In this document: positions 23,393 to 36,548 of the stretch, piece after piece
How positions within the stretch are numbered: the first letter of the stretch is position 1
Layout of the letters: each line of letters begins with the position of its first letter
Assembly: GCF_015832195.1 (NCBI RefSeq)
Contig: NC_052046.1
Location: 21,444,161 to 21,508,160, forward strand
Direction: 5' to 3'
DNA: 64,000 nt
Origin: Motacilla alba alba
Lineage: Eukaryota > Chordata > Aves > Passeriformes > Motacillidae
Notes under the pieces: model-generated
Seen by the model: the letters and a program-made list of their open reading frames with translations, nothing else
The model's database searches: none
What the model was told of the DNA's origin: nothing
Translations under genes and position numbers: made by a program

Positions 23393-26159
23393 GTAAGTTA
23401 GGAACAGTGCTGTTCTGAGCAAGTAAGAAGGAAAGAAGCCCAAGAGGAGGTAGTGCTAAGGGGAAAACAGAATGAGAAAGCTGGAGAGAAGGTGAACAAG
23501 GTTTCACTGTGGTAGGTAACTGGACAAACAGGTCTTTGGTCTGTAATCTGGAGACACTCCCCTGTTTTATCTAAATTCTGAACTCTGGTGGCCTCACTTT
23601 TAACCGGAGTTACAGAAAACTCAGGATATGTGCTTGGCTCCATAGCAGTACTGAAATGTCCTGGGGAATTGGCTGTGGTTAGTCCTTGAGTCTGGATGGA
23701 TGTTGTTCAAAGGAAGTATGGCTGGAACAGGACCCGTTTGTTTGTTGGTTTTATTTGGGGTTATTTTTTGAAGGGGCTGACTGGGGGTAAGTTGCCAGTA
23801 TATTGACTGGTTTGTTGAATGTAAATGTGGAAAAAGTTACTGTTCTCCATTGAGGGGGGTAGAAGGGTGAGGAGATGGTCCCTCACCTTATGGGTCCCTT
23901 GACTGAGTCTGACTGCTCTTGTGTTGTGAACAGCAGCAGCAGGGCTCCAGCCTAGCTCCTGAACCAGGGACAGATGCAGTGGAAGCATTGCCTAGGACAG
24001 TGTCTGAACTATAGCCTTGCAGACAGCACACCAGCCTGAGGTGAAGTGATGGCTCCAGAGGAAATGGCATACAAAATCCTGACTCACCTCCATCTGCTCC
24101 CCCAGTTTCTCCCAAGCCGTTAACAACCAGCAGTGGGTCAGAGTGAGAGAAATCCTTCCCCCAGCCTGGCCTCTGCAGCTTGGTAGGAAATGTCTGGCTG
24201 CATTCTCTCAGCACAGGAGATGCACCAGGAAATTCAAGTCAGAAAATGGAGTGATAAGGGTTAATGTAATCTGTAGGGGATGGCCCAAAAGTGCAAGGAG
24301 GCCTCTTTTTTGAACCTCCTGTCTGTAGCCTAGATAGGCTGGTATGATAGATGCCCTCTGGTAAATAGGTATTTCCTGTCTAATGCAAACAGTTTCTGCA
24401 CCATTATCTACTGTGCAAGTCAAGGCACTACTTCATTCGGTTATGCCTCCAAACTAGTGATGCTGTGATCTTCATAGGTGTGATGTATGACTTTTTTTTG
24501 AAGATAAGGCTTGTTATATATTATCAACCTCTCACAGTAGCTACTGATTTTGGCTTTTTTTCAGTTAGGTTTTTTTGTTTGTTTGATTTGAGTGTTGTTT
24601 TGTTTTTGGTAGGTTTTTTTGTTTGTTTGTGAGTTTTTTTACATGTTCTGAATTAGGTAGCATGGAGACAATCATACTTAGCAGTAATTTAGGTCATCCC
24701 TGCATATTTGTCCTCTGCATTTGGTGCTAGCTTCCTAATTATCCTTCTATTTTGAATGAATACAATTTTTGTATCAAGGAATTTAGTTAAATTTTTCAGT
24801 ATGATAGGAGACACCGAGTAACTTGGTTTATTTCCCTTCTCAGAATACAAAATAAACTATAAATTCAAGAAACAGTGGGATTTAAATGATCACATTATCA
24901 TGTTCTCAGTGGGTTGTACGATGTGAAGATGCGGAAAGGTAAATTTGGGTATAATAAAGAAGAATTGCTTAGTGGTCCAGTGGTTTGTGATCCTGATCAT
25001 TCTTTTTGTATGCACTCCTCTGCATTCACTTTGGTTGTAGTACAGACTTTAACTTTTGTGCAGCTATTTTATTAATATTGTACAACTACGGGGTTAGTAG
25101 TTAGCTTAATACTCCTTTTTTTTAATATAGGTGAATATTTAATTATCTGAGTTAAATGTGAATCAGTGGGTTTAGGAAGGTTCAGGACAGATGGAAGTAT
25201 GCCATTTTAAATCTGTAGAAGAAATTAGGATTTCTTGTAACTGTTGTACTGATTATTCTCCTGTGCAAGAAGGAGAAAAATTATGGATTGAAATTGACTA
25301 CAGTAAAAGTGAAAGCAGTCAGTGAAGCTGAGGGCGCTGAACACATCCAACTAGCAAGTTCAGTTGAGAAAAGCATAATGACCTTGTTATTTGTGTTGTA
25401 AGACTCTGGTTCAAAGGAGATTGAGAAGCCCTTCTCAATGTAAGTAGTCTTTGTCTCAGTCTCCCCCAGGTCTGGTTATTAGAGATTTGGCAGATATTTT
25501 TACAATTCTGTGATTTTTCATGGTGTCTGTTTTTGCAATGATGCTGTCTTGTGTCCATTTGAATCCCTTAGGCTGTTTATGGAAAGGGTGATCATACATC
25601 TAGTTGATTGTGATTTATGTTTTTATTTTCCCTGTAGATTTTTCCTTTTTAGAAATATGAAGAAAAAGTCTCTTCTTTTGTATGATTGAGGAAAGGTGAA
25701 GTTCTGATGGCATGGTGGCATGCTGGTAATTGGTATTAATGATAGGGAGAAGGGTTGTTGCATGCACATTTTTCAGTATTTAGAGAGGACCTGTGGCTTA
25801 CTGCCCATGGTTATCTGGCCAATAGCCAAAGCACTCAGTGTAGTGTTGCAAAGGTTTGAGAGACAGACCACCAAACTAGGGCTGCAAGCAGCTGCATCTT
25901 GGTGTGCTGTTTTCATTATGTTTTGACAGCACTCTCGTTTCTTCAGACTAAAGCTCACCTTACTTAAGTTGACTAAAACTCATATACAAGAGGAAAATCT
26001 GAATCCCTCCCTACATTATAACACTTAAAATTTAAATCCCAGTAGCCTGTTTTTCACAGCACATTACAGACTGATGTAGAATAATTCCTGTAGAGAGAGT
26101 ATGTATAGTAAATAGACTGTTTGACTGTATATGCAATGTTGTAAAGGTAGGATGTTTGA

Positions 26160-26176
26160 TATATATATATATATAT
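26160..26176. repeat. TA dinucleotide repeat
   Basis: About eight TA units, followed by further AT-rich sequence with ATGCATA-type motifs up to about 26240. Confidence 0.8.
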
Positions 26177-26284
26177 TTATCTAAATATATGCATACATTT
26201 TATGCATATAAAGATGAATATGTGTCTGTATATGAATATATACACATACCAAATTTGGAGAGTATATGCAGACATATATCAATT

Positions 26285-26700
26285 TGCTGGTCCCCTGATG
26301 AGGGGAGAGAGAAATGATGAGGAAGACTCCATTGATATCAAAAGGCTAATTAATTACTTTATTCTATACTATATTACACTATATTACATTACATCTAAAC
26401 TGAATCTGCCAAGCAGTCAGCTCTGCACTCAACTGCACAACTGCACAGAGACTTGACTGTCTGCCCTCAGTCCCAACACACACACACTTGGCCCTGATAG
26501 GCCAAGGAAACAAAACACCATCACTTTGGATAAACAGTCTCCATATTGCATTCTACTTTTGCACAAACACAGGCACAGCAAACAATAAGAATTGTTTTTC
26601 CTTTCTCTGAGGTTCAGAGAATGTGAATCTAGAAACATTCTTGAGAAGAATTGTGCCTTGCATTTCTCTGTGAAGAGAAATGTGGCTACAGACATACAGT
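26285..26700 (-). mobile_element. ERV-like LTR, minus strand
   Basis: The segment starts with a TGCTGGTCCCCTGATGAGGG-type end. It contains a TATTACACTA-rich stretch with AATAAA on the minus strand (near 26358-26363) and the motif AACAATAAGAATTGTTTTTC followed by TCTCTGAGG. This combination resembles LTRs common in songbird genomes, from memory of such repeats. Both ends are approximate and I found no clear target duplication. No internal genes adjoin it. Confidence 0.6.
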
Positions 26701-29700
26701 GTCGGTAAAATAGATCAGAAAATACTGCTAGATAATAAATTGATATGAATGTGAAATACTGAAGCCTTCAAAAGAATAAAATGAAAATTCTCTGTGTTAC
26801 TGATGCTGTATTTTACTTGGATTCAGATGGTTTGCACACTTCCCTCAGTTATTGTATCACCTTGAAATTTTGAATCAGAGAGATAGAAAATATCTCTCAG
26901 AAGTGGAAACCTTTGCTTCCTTACTCTTTTACTCTTTCCTAGCGGTAAATTAGAACAGGGTAGCAGTCATTATCTCTGGATGGGGTCTGTTGATTGTCCC
27001 AGTGTAACTCTAATTCTGCAGTATTCAGTGAGGAACGTTCTCGGCCAATTGGTTTCCTTGCATAAAGGATCTAGGTGTGAACTGGCGCTAAGTGTGGGCT
27101 GTGTGTTGCTTTGACTTTCTAGGTCTGGAGATGCTTCATCAAATACAAGCTTCAAGGCTACTTTCGACAAGGAAGCTGCTTGCAGTATCGATGCGCGTCA
27201 TTTCTTCAGGGTAGCTGGTTTTTGCATTTATTCCACTTAATATCCCCGAAGAACTTGTCTAGGTTCTGGAGCACATGGAAGTACTCACTGAACTGCTTTT
27301 TAATGCAGAAGGTTTCTTGTTTAAAAACAAAGTAAACCAAATCAACCAGACAAAATAGCCTGGACAAACTAAACTAAATTACTCGCTTCAAATGTTCTGG
27401 GTTTTTTTAAGTTCAGTGTGCGTGGTTCAATGACTTTTCAGTGTTGGTGTTGCTGAAGATAACAACTATGAAGTCATACCTTAGCTGCCTTCATAACAAG
27501 TTAAATATAACTGAAATAGAACTTAAATTTAACTTTCCTGTATAACCAAAGTCACAACATCTCAAGTCTTGCTAGGGACAGCATGTTCCTGCTGGGGTAG
27601 TTTTCAACCATGCAGTTTTAACACCAGAGAAATTAAAACCCCTTTTTTTATCCCTGGAGCCTTTATAGGAAGGCTGGTCTTGCATTATTAGTATCTCATG
27701 TGTACTTAGTTAGGCTTTGCATTCTGGGTATGGTACTAAAATAATTTTTTTGTGCTTGTATTGTCAACTAAAACCATTTGTTTGCAGCCTCTTCTTAGAA
27801 TGGGAGAAATCCCCTTCTAATCTTTGCCTCCAGCTAAACTGCTATAGATTACACTAATACCAGAATTAAGATGGTGTGGAGTAGTGCTGTGCTCAGCATA
27901 GTCTGTGAGAGATGCTGAACTGTCAGAATACTTTAGACTCCAAATACATCTTCATTACAAGTGTAAATATTAATGACTGAGGATGGTGAAATGAAATAAT
28001 TATAAATTATAAAGGCTGATGCCATATTTCCCATGAAGAGCCTGGCAAGCCTGGCTCTGACAAAATAGCCTGCTTTCCCTACTTCTTTTGAATAAATAAA
28101 AGTGATTAGCCTTCACTGCCAGTAATTTGTTCATCCTTTAGCCCTCATTCAGAGGAAGAAATTTCCATTTCAGTGCCTATCTTTCACAACTATTGCCATT
28201 TCTTGATTACTGTACCAGGAAACCTGCGTTTCAGCTCCAGATGAAGTATTGTCTGTCCTAGAAACACTGCATTTCTGCTTCAGCTTTTTATTCTGTTTAA
28301 TATTTCCAGGAGATCGTGGAATGTAACTCTGTTTTAACAACCATACTCTTACTTGAGTCTTGGGCTTTGCTGATTTATAACAGTCTAACTGTTCCCCTCA
28401 TTTGTACTCAAATAGCTTTTGCCTAATATGGGAAGAATTGTGGCTATTTAAGGAGCAAAGTAATCAAGCTTGATGCAACTGGGTTGCATCTTTCAGCAGC
28501 TGCTGTTCACCCTGGGTTTGTTACAATAGAATTTCAGCAGAGGCACTTTCTGTGTAGTGTCTTCTGTTTGTTTTATTGTGAGTGCTTCTCGCCAGAAACC
28601 TTGATTGTCTGTAGCAGCTGGAGAAGTGACTCGGAGTTAGTGCATTGGGAATGATACTGGAGCTGAGGTGAGGGAGGAATTCCCCCATAGTGAGACTTGG
28701 TGAGAAGTCAGGATAGGGAGGAGAAGAGTGAGTGGGCAGGAGTGTCAGTGACAGAGAGCAGGAGGTATGACAGAACCTGTCTGTGGGGGGTGGATTTGGG
28801 AAACAAATAGGAAATTATGAATTGGATTCTAAGATAAGGAGTTGTGCCATTTGTCCAGGGCACTGGTGATACAGTATAAGGTCAATGACTTCCAGATAGA
28901 TAGTCACCCAGGAGGAATAAAGTCCAAGAAGGGTATTTGTGGGGCAGAGAAGAAGGCAAAGGGAAACAAATGCAAACTTTCTGTTCTGTTGAAGTTTTCT
29001 GCACGTCCCAAAGTTTAGTTATTTCTAAATGTGACTGGTTTTTTTCTGTGCTCTCTCCTATTCTTTTTCATCTGGTAAAAGTTTTCTTTTTTTTTTTTTT
29101 TTTAAGTGTTCTAAGCTTTACGTCTTACCTGCTGCCTAGCTTGCTAGTCTTTTCTTGGCATGCAACCTGATCACAGCATGAAATTCAAGGCTTAGAGAAT
29201 TGCATTTTGGGGGTTAGTGCTCTGTGGTTTACCAAGGTTTAAATTTCCCTTAGTTACAATCCCTGTAGAGTATTCCTGCATGGCTATAACTTTACTGCAG
29301 ACAAAGAAGCTTTCTTTCAGGGCTGCCTCTTATCAGTTGGTTTATCTTGTCAGATTTGAATGGGAGAAGAATAGTTTTATGAAAACAATAGAAGGGGAAA
29401 GTTACTTGACCTGTTCAGAGATCTAGAAAAAACTATTTTTTCTTAAAATGGTTTTAATTTCTGAGATTCTTCTGTATAAGGTAGATTGCTGTTTCAAGGG
29501 TAAATACAGTCCAGTAAGTAATGCTTTGATACTTCCTTTGTGCCACCCTGCTTCCTATTTGTGGAGTTCTGGGAGCTTAGATCATCTTTCAAGGTTCCCT
29601 GAAGTTTATTTTTTTTTCATCCACAAAATGCCTCTTTTATAGTACCATTATTTTGGGGAAGGAATTGTATTTCACAGATTATACAGGATGGATTACATTG

Positions 29701-30021
29701 TTTCAAAATCTTTGTGAAGCACGCTGAAAAACAAAGCTTATAGTGAGAGCTGTAGGATGGATTTGTCCTTCCATGCAGTGAGCTGCATCTTACCTTACTG
29801 GTAAGGCAACTAGAGGAAAACTTCATATCTTTTATTTCTCAGTAGAACATTTCATTTGAGTATGATAGAAGATAAATTCTCTCTGCAGCCACATCTGAGC
29901 AAGTAGCAAACATGTTTTTGAAATGGCAGTGGGGGGAAAGATTTCTCATTATGTAAGACCTTGATATTGAAGGTAATGCCATCATACTCTCCACTCCAGA
30001 GTGTTAAAAATACACAGCCTC

Positions 30022-30075
30022 CAAAAAAAAAAAAAAAAAAACAAAAACCAAAACACAAAACCAAAACAAAACCCA
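30022..30075. repeat. A-rich low-complexity tract
   Basis: A run of about 20 A is followed by repeated CAAAACCAAAA units on the + strand. The Phe-rich open frames on the minus strand across it are compositional artefacts. Confidence 0.8.
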
Positions 30076-32368
30076 AAGATAAGTTTAATTAGATGTTTTT
30101 GATAATGATTTGTGAAAGACATTGCACATTCAACTGAGGAGTTTAAAGTTTGGATATTAATGTAAAAGTGAATACAAGGCATTTGTTTGTTTACATAGGA
30201 AATTCTGACAAAAGTGATAAAAGTCTCAATTTCTACAAGTAAGGACAAGTGACAAGTAAGTGCAAGGAATCATCCATGTAGCAAAATCTGTGAAGGGTAC
30301 CTAAACTTTTTGTGCTTTAAATATATTACTTCTTTTGCCAAAATTTTTGGTGGTCCTTTAAATCCCAGACTTCAGCCATGCTTTCAAGTCACATTGCGGG
30401 TGCTCTGAGCCTCAGCCTGCATTGCAGATGTTAGTAGTGATACTGTCACATCATCATGGATAGATGCAATCTCTGTGTCTTCTAATGAATGTGTAATAAA
30501 TACCAGAAGTTTTTCCGGGGTTCAATTTTAGATGGGAGAATTACTAAGAAACAGTTATTCAAGCTTTTAAAACAAGAATAGCAGGTAAAGTAGCAAAAAT
30601 ATGACTTTGCATGAAGCCAGAAGGAAAATTTTGAACCATTCTTTGATAAGAGAGGAATTCAATGACTCTTTACCTGGTCAAAATTTAGAGAAGGGGGAAA
30701 CAATTAAGACTTTGTTGTCTAATGGAATATGAAATATTTGCTCAGGTTTTGTGATTTAAAAAGTGGAAATTAATCTAGACAGGTTACTAAGAACTTGTGT
30801 TTATATTTTCACATTTTAAAAGTTCATCCTTTTTGTTTGGCTTTAAAATGGCAGTGTATGTTTTAAGTGAGTTTTGACTTTTCCAGTACTCCACATGTGA
30901 AAATTTCAATAATTTTGTACATTCTTTTCTTATAAAGGTCTACAGTAATGGTACACTTGAAGGTTAAATCACTGTAATAATTATGTAATATGGCAAAACT
31001 TTGTGCAGTGTGGAAATGGACTTTGCATTAACCTATTAGAGATTTGGAAGTGACAGTCTTGCTGCTTCACAAAACATTTTTGAAGGGGAGAGGGGTCTTA
31101 GTATTTGACTTCTTTTGCATTTTGCAGATACCATCTATACTGATTTTGTACTCAACTTTTAATCTACTTTTTTTTCTTTATTTTCCTTGTCTTCTGTTTT
31201 ACTTTGGAGTACTTCTGTATCTGCTCTTTTTTATGCTATTAAACCTTATCCATTCTTTTGAACTTTATTCAATTTAACTGTATCAAGACTATTAGTCTTG
31301 GTTTCTGGCTGTTACATAATCAGAGATTGTCATAATGTTACAAAAGTAATTTTTTGAGATGGCTGCAAATAAGATCTGAATCTGCTTGTCTTGCGGTCTG
31401 CTTTGATAATTAAATGCTTTTGTATATAAACTTTCTCCATTTTAGTAGTTTGGAGTTTTTCAAAACCTTTACAGAGAAATTCTGATTGCAGTGCTGTAAA
31501 CATTATCATATGCACTCCAGTTTATACACAGCAAAGGTCTCTTACTTCAGGATGATATTTTCCTTCTGCATGAATGTTTGGAGTGTTGGGGATTTATGTT
31601 TATGAGAATATTCATTATAGTAGAATGAGGGAAGAAGAAAACTATTCTGCCAACTAATATATAAAAACTGTATGATATATTTAAGAAAAATACCTCCTTT
31701 CCCAAGTTTAATCAATGTCTTAATTTACTTTTAATCTTGTTTAATGATCTTGTGGTCTGGGAAATTAGTGGCTTTGCAGATGAAAAATGTATGAGTAAAT
31801 AAATGCATTCATCTTTTTAGTTATCATCTGTTCCATTGACAAAAGGCACAGATGTGAAATTTATCTCAATAATTAGAGATTTATGATTATTACATCATTC
31901 TCAGATTGATAAGTCTTGCTCTCTCTGGTATGTGATTTCAAGCGATAGTTCATGCAACAGGAACAGTTTTAGTCATTGAATGGTGATTGTAAACCTGAGA
32001 CTGTGTTTCACATTATATTTATTTTTATATTTTACAAACGTGTATGGGAAAATAAGAGAAATAAGCTTTAGTCAGAGAAGAATATTTTGTAAATGACTGT
32101 ACTGGGAAATGCTGGTCATTGCACAGAACAGCAAACGTGAAAGCCTGAAAAGTATCCACGGTGTATTTTGTTTGAAAACTTCTGGTTTTGCCATTATCCA
32201 TTATAATCATAGACTTCCTGGACATGCCTACAAAAACAACAATAGCTCTGATTTTTAATAGGAAACTGGAAAGTCAAGGAGCTCAGTAGCAGGATCTCAA
32301 AACACCAATATGTGGTACATGCTGTATTTCTCATGCTAATGTCTTCTTTCCTTTCTTTTTGCCCACAG

Positions 32369-32457
32369 CTGTAGAACAAGTAACAGGAAGAGTTTGATGG
32401 GCAGTAGTCAGTCTCCAGCTCTGCCTCGGCCTCATTCACCACTCTCAGCTCATACAG
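32369..32457 (+). CDS. MAST4: MAST4 coding exon 2
   Basis: The acceptor follows a pyrimidine-rich tract ending GCCCACAG, and the donor is ACAG|GTGATT. The exon completes Ser31 and encodes residues 32-60 plus the first base of codon 61: [14 protein letters not shown] then [15 protein letters not shown]. This Ser/Pro-rich block is the first segment common to MAST isoforms and paralogues. N-R-K-S fits a basophilic kinase site, and several S-P pairs fit proline-directed sites; phosphorylation is inferred. It is entered from intron phase 2 and left in phase 1, consistent with its neighbours. Confidence 0.95.
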
Positions 32458-35329
32458 GTGATTTTATAACTATGCTACTACTGCTATTATGAAATTCTTA
32501 CGGTGTCTGTATAACTGAAGGAAAACATACTCTACTGTTCTTTTCACTGTAATAGCAAAAATTTAGATTTCATCCTATCCCAATTTCTGTTTTACATTTA
32601 GATCCCTAAATCCTATGTTATGATCAGGAGCAGTTAAAATACATAATGTAGCTATTTTTTATTTCTCCACTTAGCATTCTGGTAGATTTTCTCTCCCCCT
32701 CCTACCATTGGTCTTCCTATAGCTTGCACCACATAATGAAGGTAGTGGAGTCTGTATTCCATTCTGTTCCTGGAACTTCTGCTCCCAAGGATTTATAGGG
32801 TCAGGCACTTTGGTGGTAGTTGCTGTACTTCACTTTGCATAGCAATAAATTGATGATAATTTTGTTTTTCTTCTAAAACATCTGAAACACTTAAGGCTTG
32901 AATGAATGTCCATAAATAAATATTTTATTTATAATAATTGCCTTAATTTTTAAAAATAACATTTTTAGCATATCACCTCACATTTCCACAAAGATTTACT
33001 GTCTTTGTTTCTGAGGGTGCATTGGCTGTAACTACAGGCCAAAATGAATGCACCACACTAATCCTTATGTAATCAATGACTTTGAATACTCTGGAGAATT
33101 GCTTGCAGGGAGATGCTAAACAAGAAGGTGCAGAGCGTCACATGAATTTTGGAACTATATTAAGGCATCTCCAGTTTTCTTATGGAAGCAACATTGGTAG
33201 AGAAAATGTGGTGGTGATTTTTGCTCTCAGAAGCAGCTGTCACAAGTAGGAGTCCAGGCAACATGAAAATTTGTAGAGTTCAAGGCAGTAGAGCGTTTAA
33301 AACAAAGTAAAACATGGTGCAGACTGTTTTGAAACTGAAAAATTAGATTTTGGAATGTTTGGAATGCCATTTTGGGTCTCCCAAATACAGAAATTTCCAT
33401 TTGGAAGAGGAGATTGTGGTCACCATAAAAATTGTCCTTAGTTGTGCTGTGCTGACCTGTGGAAAGCAGTAACAATGCTTGCTCTAGTGTGTCTGATGCT
33501 GTAAATGACTATACCATCTGTTTGGAAATGGAAACCTTGGACCAGTGATGTCTAATGAACTCTGGAGTATGGACTGACCAGCACATGTTACCTGGGATTT
33601 GGATATAGGTTGTGTATTTGATAAATGGTGGAAAGTTCCTGTCTGGCAGTGGACTCAGCCTTTCAGCAACTGGCTTCATCTTTTGAATTGATTGCTCAAA
33701 CAGTAAAAGACAAATAATATTGCTGATGTCACAGCTATTGTCAAGTGGCTGAGAAGGTTGAAGGACAATTCTGTAAGTAAAAAGATTAAGTGTAAGCGGT
33801 TCTTTTCTGTAAACTCAGCAGTATGTACTGTTTATTCAAAGATGTATTACAGAAATCTGGTAACTTCTCCCATTACACAGCATGCAGTAGATTCTCTTAT
33901 TTGGCTCCTTCCGAAGGCATGTGTGCTAGGCACTTGAGCAGCACTAGTAAATCTCATAGTAAATCTCATCATGTATATGAGATTAATATTTGCATGTGCA
34001 TGTCCAGCTCTGTTATTAGCTTGCTTCTGTAAATGGCTAATTATAGTAAATATTCACACAACTATTGCCTCTTAGTTCAACTGGCTAGTGTGCCCAGACA
34101 AGTCCATACATCAGGTCCCTTTGAATGTCATCCTAATTCACACAAATAAAAAATACGCAAATTTAGTAAGTTAAATACTTTACATAGGCAGTAGGAGTTC
34201 AGTGTTTCAAGTGTTTAATGTCTATAAATCTGTGAGAATGTCAGACTTGAGAGGCTGGATTTATAGTGATCCTGTTATTTCTGTGTTGTCAGAGCTGACA
34301 GGTGTGTTAAACTGCACTAGCTTCTGCACACTCAGATTGCCTTCCTACACTCTGTGGTGGCATGTACTGAAGGGCCGTTTCCTTGCAAAGTGTGGTAGAG
34401 GGATGTGACCAGAGACACTGTGTGCTGTACAGCTTGCTGGGTTTATTCTTCTTGGCCCTTCTTGGCTGTGAGGAATTACTCCAAGTCAGAGAGGTCTCCT
34501 TGACTCCAGTGAGAGAACCTGGTATGTCTCCTGTGCAGCTATATATGATTTTAGGGTCTTTTTTTAAGCTGAGATTCTCTTAGGAAAGTTCTTTAAATTG
34601 GAAGTTTTTACTTTACAGCCTGCTACTTTACAGCCAGATCATCTGCCCAGAGCATGTACCTCACGCTTAAGTTTCAGAGAGACTGAAGATGATCTTCTAA
34701 AACCTTCATATATTTCTTACATTTATTTCTTGCATTTACTGAAAACAGGTTTATTCATCAGACTGTTCTTTGCTGAAGTGTGGTAATAACATGCATTTTT
34801 GACAAATATATTCTTGTGAGATTATGCAGAATTTGGAGGACATTGAAGAGCACGTGCTCTAGAGAAGTTTCTCTTGTGTGTTGTTAGAGTTCTGTTTCAT
34901 TCATGCAATCTGCCCAGGTGAGTGCAGGCTGAGGATCAGGTTGAATGGATGCTAACATCTGATGTAACTGTGCACAATTTCTCGTCACTGGGTTATCAAA
35001 AGAAAACACTGATTCTTGCATCTGCCTTTAAAGTGACTCAGTCTAACTGATGAGAGATCCAGGAACTTTAGGCATTGAGGACTCTTTAAGTACCACCTGT
35101 CCTAGAAATCTTTAGCTTTCTCACATTGCATGTTAGGCTTTTTCTTCTACTGGATCCCACCCCTGTACTCTGTATTCTCAGGTGCTCCATCCGTTTCTGG
35201 GGAGAGCCTGCTGTTGCCCTTACTGAAAAGAGTTCCATTCATTGCTCTTATTTAAGTGGGCTAGATTCTTAATGTTTGTACCATCTTAGTTGCCAGCTGG
35301 GGTTAAAGCACAATAAAGGGATAAAGACC

Positions 35330-36548
35330 TGCAATAACAGCTAAGTACCATGCACCTGCCCACCCATCCATCCCCCTACAGCAGGCAGAAAAATTAAAAA
35401 AAAATTAAAAGTAAAACTCGTTAGTTGAGATTAGAACAGTTTAATAATTTAAACAAAGTAAAAAAATACAATATTACTACTGAAGATAATAATAACAACA
35501 ATAACAATTGTAATGAAAAGGAGAGAGTGGTGTATCATACCCAAGAGAAACAAGTAATGCACAATACAATTGCTTACCAGCTGCTGACCAATGCCCAGCC
35601 CAGCCCCCAGCAGCAGTCAGCCCCTCCTGGCCACCTCCCTGCAGTTTACATCCTGGACACAATGTTCTGTGGTGTGGAATGTCGGAGTCTCCTCCAGGTC
35701 AGGGTGACCTTGAAAGGTGGAAGAGTCTCTGCTCCAACCTGTGCCTTCAAAGAAAGACTCAGTACTTTTCAGTTGTCTGGTCTCAAGGTTGTTTATTGTG
35801 TGTTATTTTTCTCCCTGAGCTGCTGTGGTCTGCTTAGCAGGTCAGACAAAGGCACACTCTCCGCCTACGAGGCTGGTGCTATCTTTTGTACTAAAAACTA
35901 TGTGTACTGTATTTACAATTCCGTTCCAATAACTATCACCTATGTTAGACAGTCAGCTTCTATTCTAAACCAATCTAAAACTGCCAACATCACCCAAATC
36001 ATGGAGGCTAGGAAGAACAAGGAAGAAAGACAAGGCATGTCCTGATTCCTCCATCTTGGAGCCTCAGACTCCCATGTACAAAATCCAAACCCCACTGTAC
36101 AGCACTCAAAAACTCTTCCCTTCACTTTGTGACTATCTCTACTATGCTATCTAAACTTGTGTGGCTTGTAATTCTTCATACAGAGTTGATAATTTGCTCC
36201 ATGGGCTAAGATCAAAACCCCACATGTCTTTGGCTGCATGCCAGGGTCTCAAAGCCCCCTGCCAGCGGCTCTGGCCACCCAGGGCACCCAGAGGGGTGTT
36301 CTGGGTTCTGACATGGAACATCCCTTTGGCCTGCTGAGGTCAGCTGTCCCAGCCGTGCTCCCTCCCAGTGTCTTGTGCACCTGTTCACTGATGGGGAGTG
36401 GGACTCTGAAGGTTCTTGGCTAAGGCTAAGCACTTCTGAGCAGCAGCTAAAACATCAACGTGCTGCCAACATTACTCTCATGCTGAATCCAAAACACAGC
36501 ACTGAACCAGTGACTAGGAAGAAAATTCTATCCCAGCCAGAATCAGCA
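35330..36548 (-). mobile_element. Avian ERV-type LTR, interrupted by another LTR
   Basis: Outside the nested insert (35680-36313), the sequence matches a common avian LTR type as I remember it. Its hallmarks are AGCTAAGTACCATGCACCTG near the left end, then GTTGAGATTAGAACAGTTTA, a run of AAT/AAC units, CAGTTTACATCCTGGACAC, CATCCCTTTGGCCTGCTGAG and a right end near CCCAGCCAGAATCAGCA. Transcription sense is judged to be the minus strand. Without the insert it would be about 580 bp, a solo LTR. Ends are approximate, and a target duplication for this outer element was not found. The 206-codon open frame across both elements is not a gene. Confidence 0.75.
35680..36313 (-). mobile_element. Solo-type ERV LTR, copy 2, nested in an LTR
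   Basis: This 634-bp element aligns end to end with the LTR at 7616-8286: shared starts of TGT, the block CTCCAAC.TGTGCCTTC.AAG, GGCTAAGATCAAAACCCCAC and the end TTCTG..TTC.GACA. It is flanked by TGGAA at 35675-35679 and 36314-36318, a 5-bp duplication (six-base windows do not match exactly). On the minus strand, AATAAA falls near 35790-35797. No viral genes adjoin it. Compared with copy 1 it lacks some stretches, including around the copy-1 TATA region. Confidence 0.85.

Larger units (their letters stand above)
2216..32368 (+). other. MAST4: MAST4 intron 1 (about 30.2 kb)
   Basis: This is a GT-AG phase-2 intron. The first few hundred bases are still within the CpG island; the rest is AT-rich. 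It contains an interrupted CR1 with a nested LTR (about 7000-8441), a minus-strand LTR near 26285-26700, a T/G-rich tract at 15660-15784, a GT repeat at 19515-19530, an A17 run at 20361-20377, a TA repeat at 26160-26176 and an A-rich tract at 30022-30075. One open, splice-flanked stretch at 23266-23392 could be an unannotated exon. I see nothing recognisable in the remaining sequence, notably 2400-6980, 8450-15650, 15800-23250, 23400-26150 and 26710-32360. Confidence 0.85.

Noticed and set aside
23888..24214. 108-codon minus-strand open frame in a GC-richer block
   Set aside because: No recognisable motif and no repeat family match from memory; insufficient evidence for a gene.
35425..36045. 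206-codon open frame on the + strand, the longest in the window
   Set aside because: It runs through the U5/R side of two nested LTRs in antisense, starts with an Asn-rich stretch from AAT/AAC repeats and shows no known domain.
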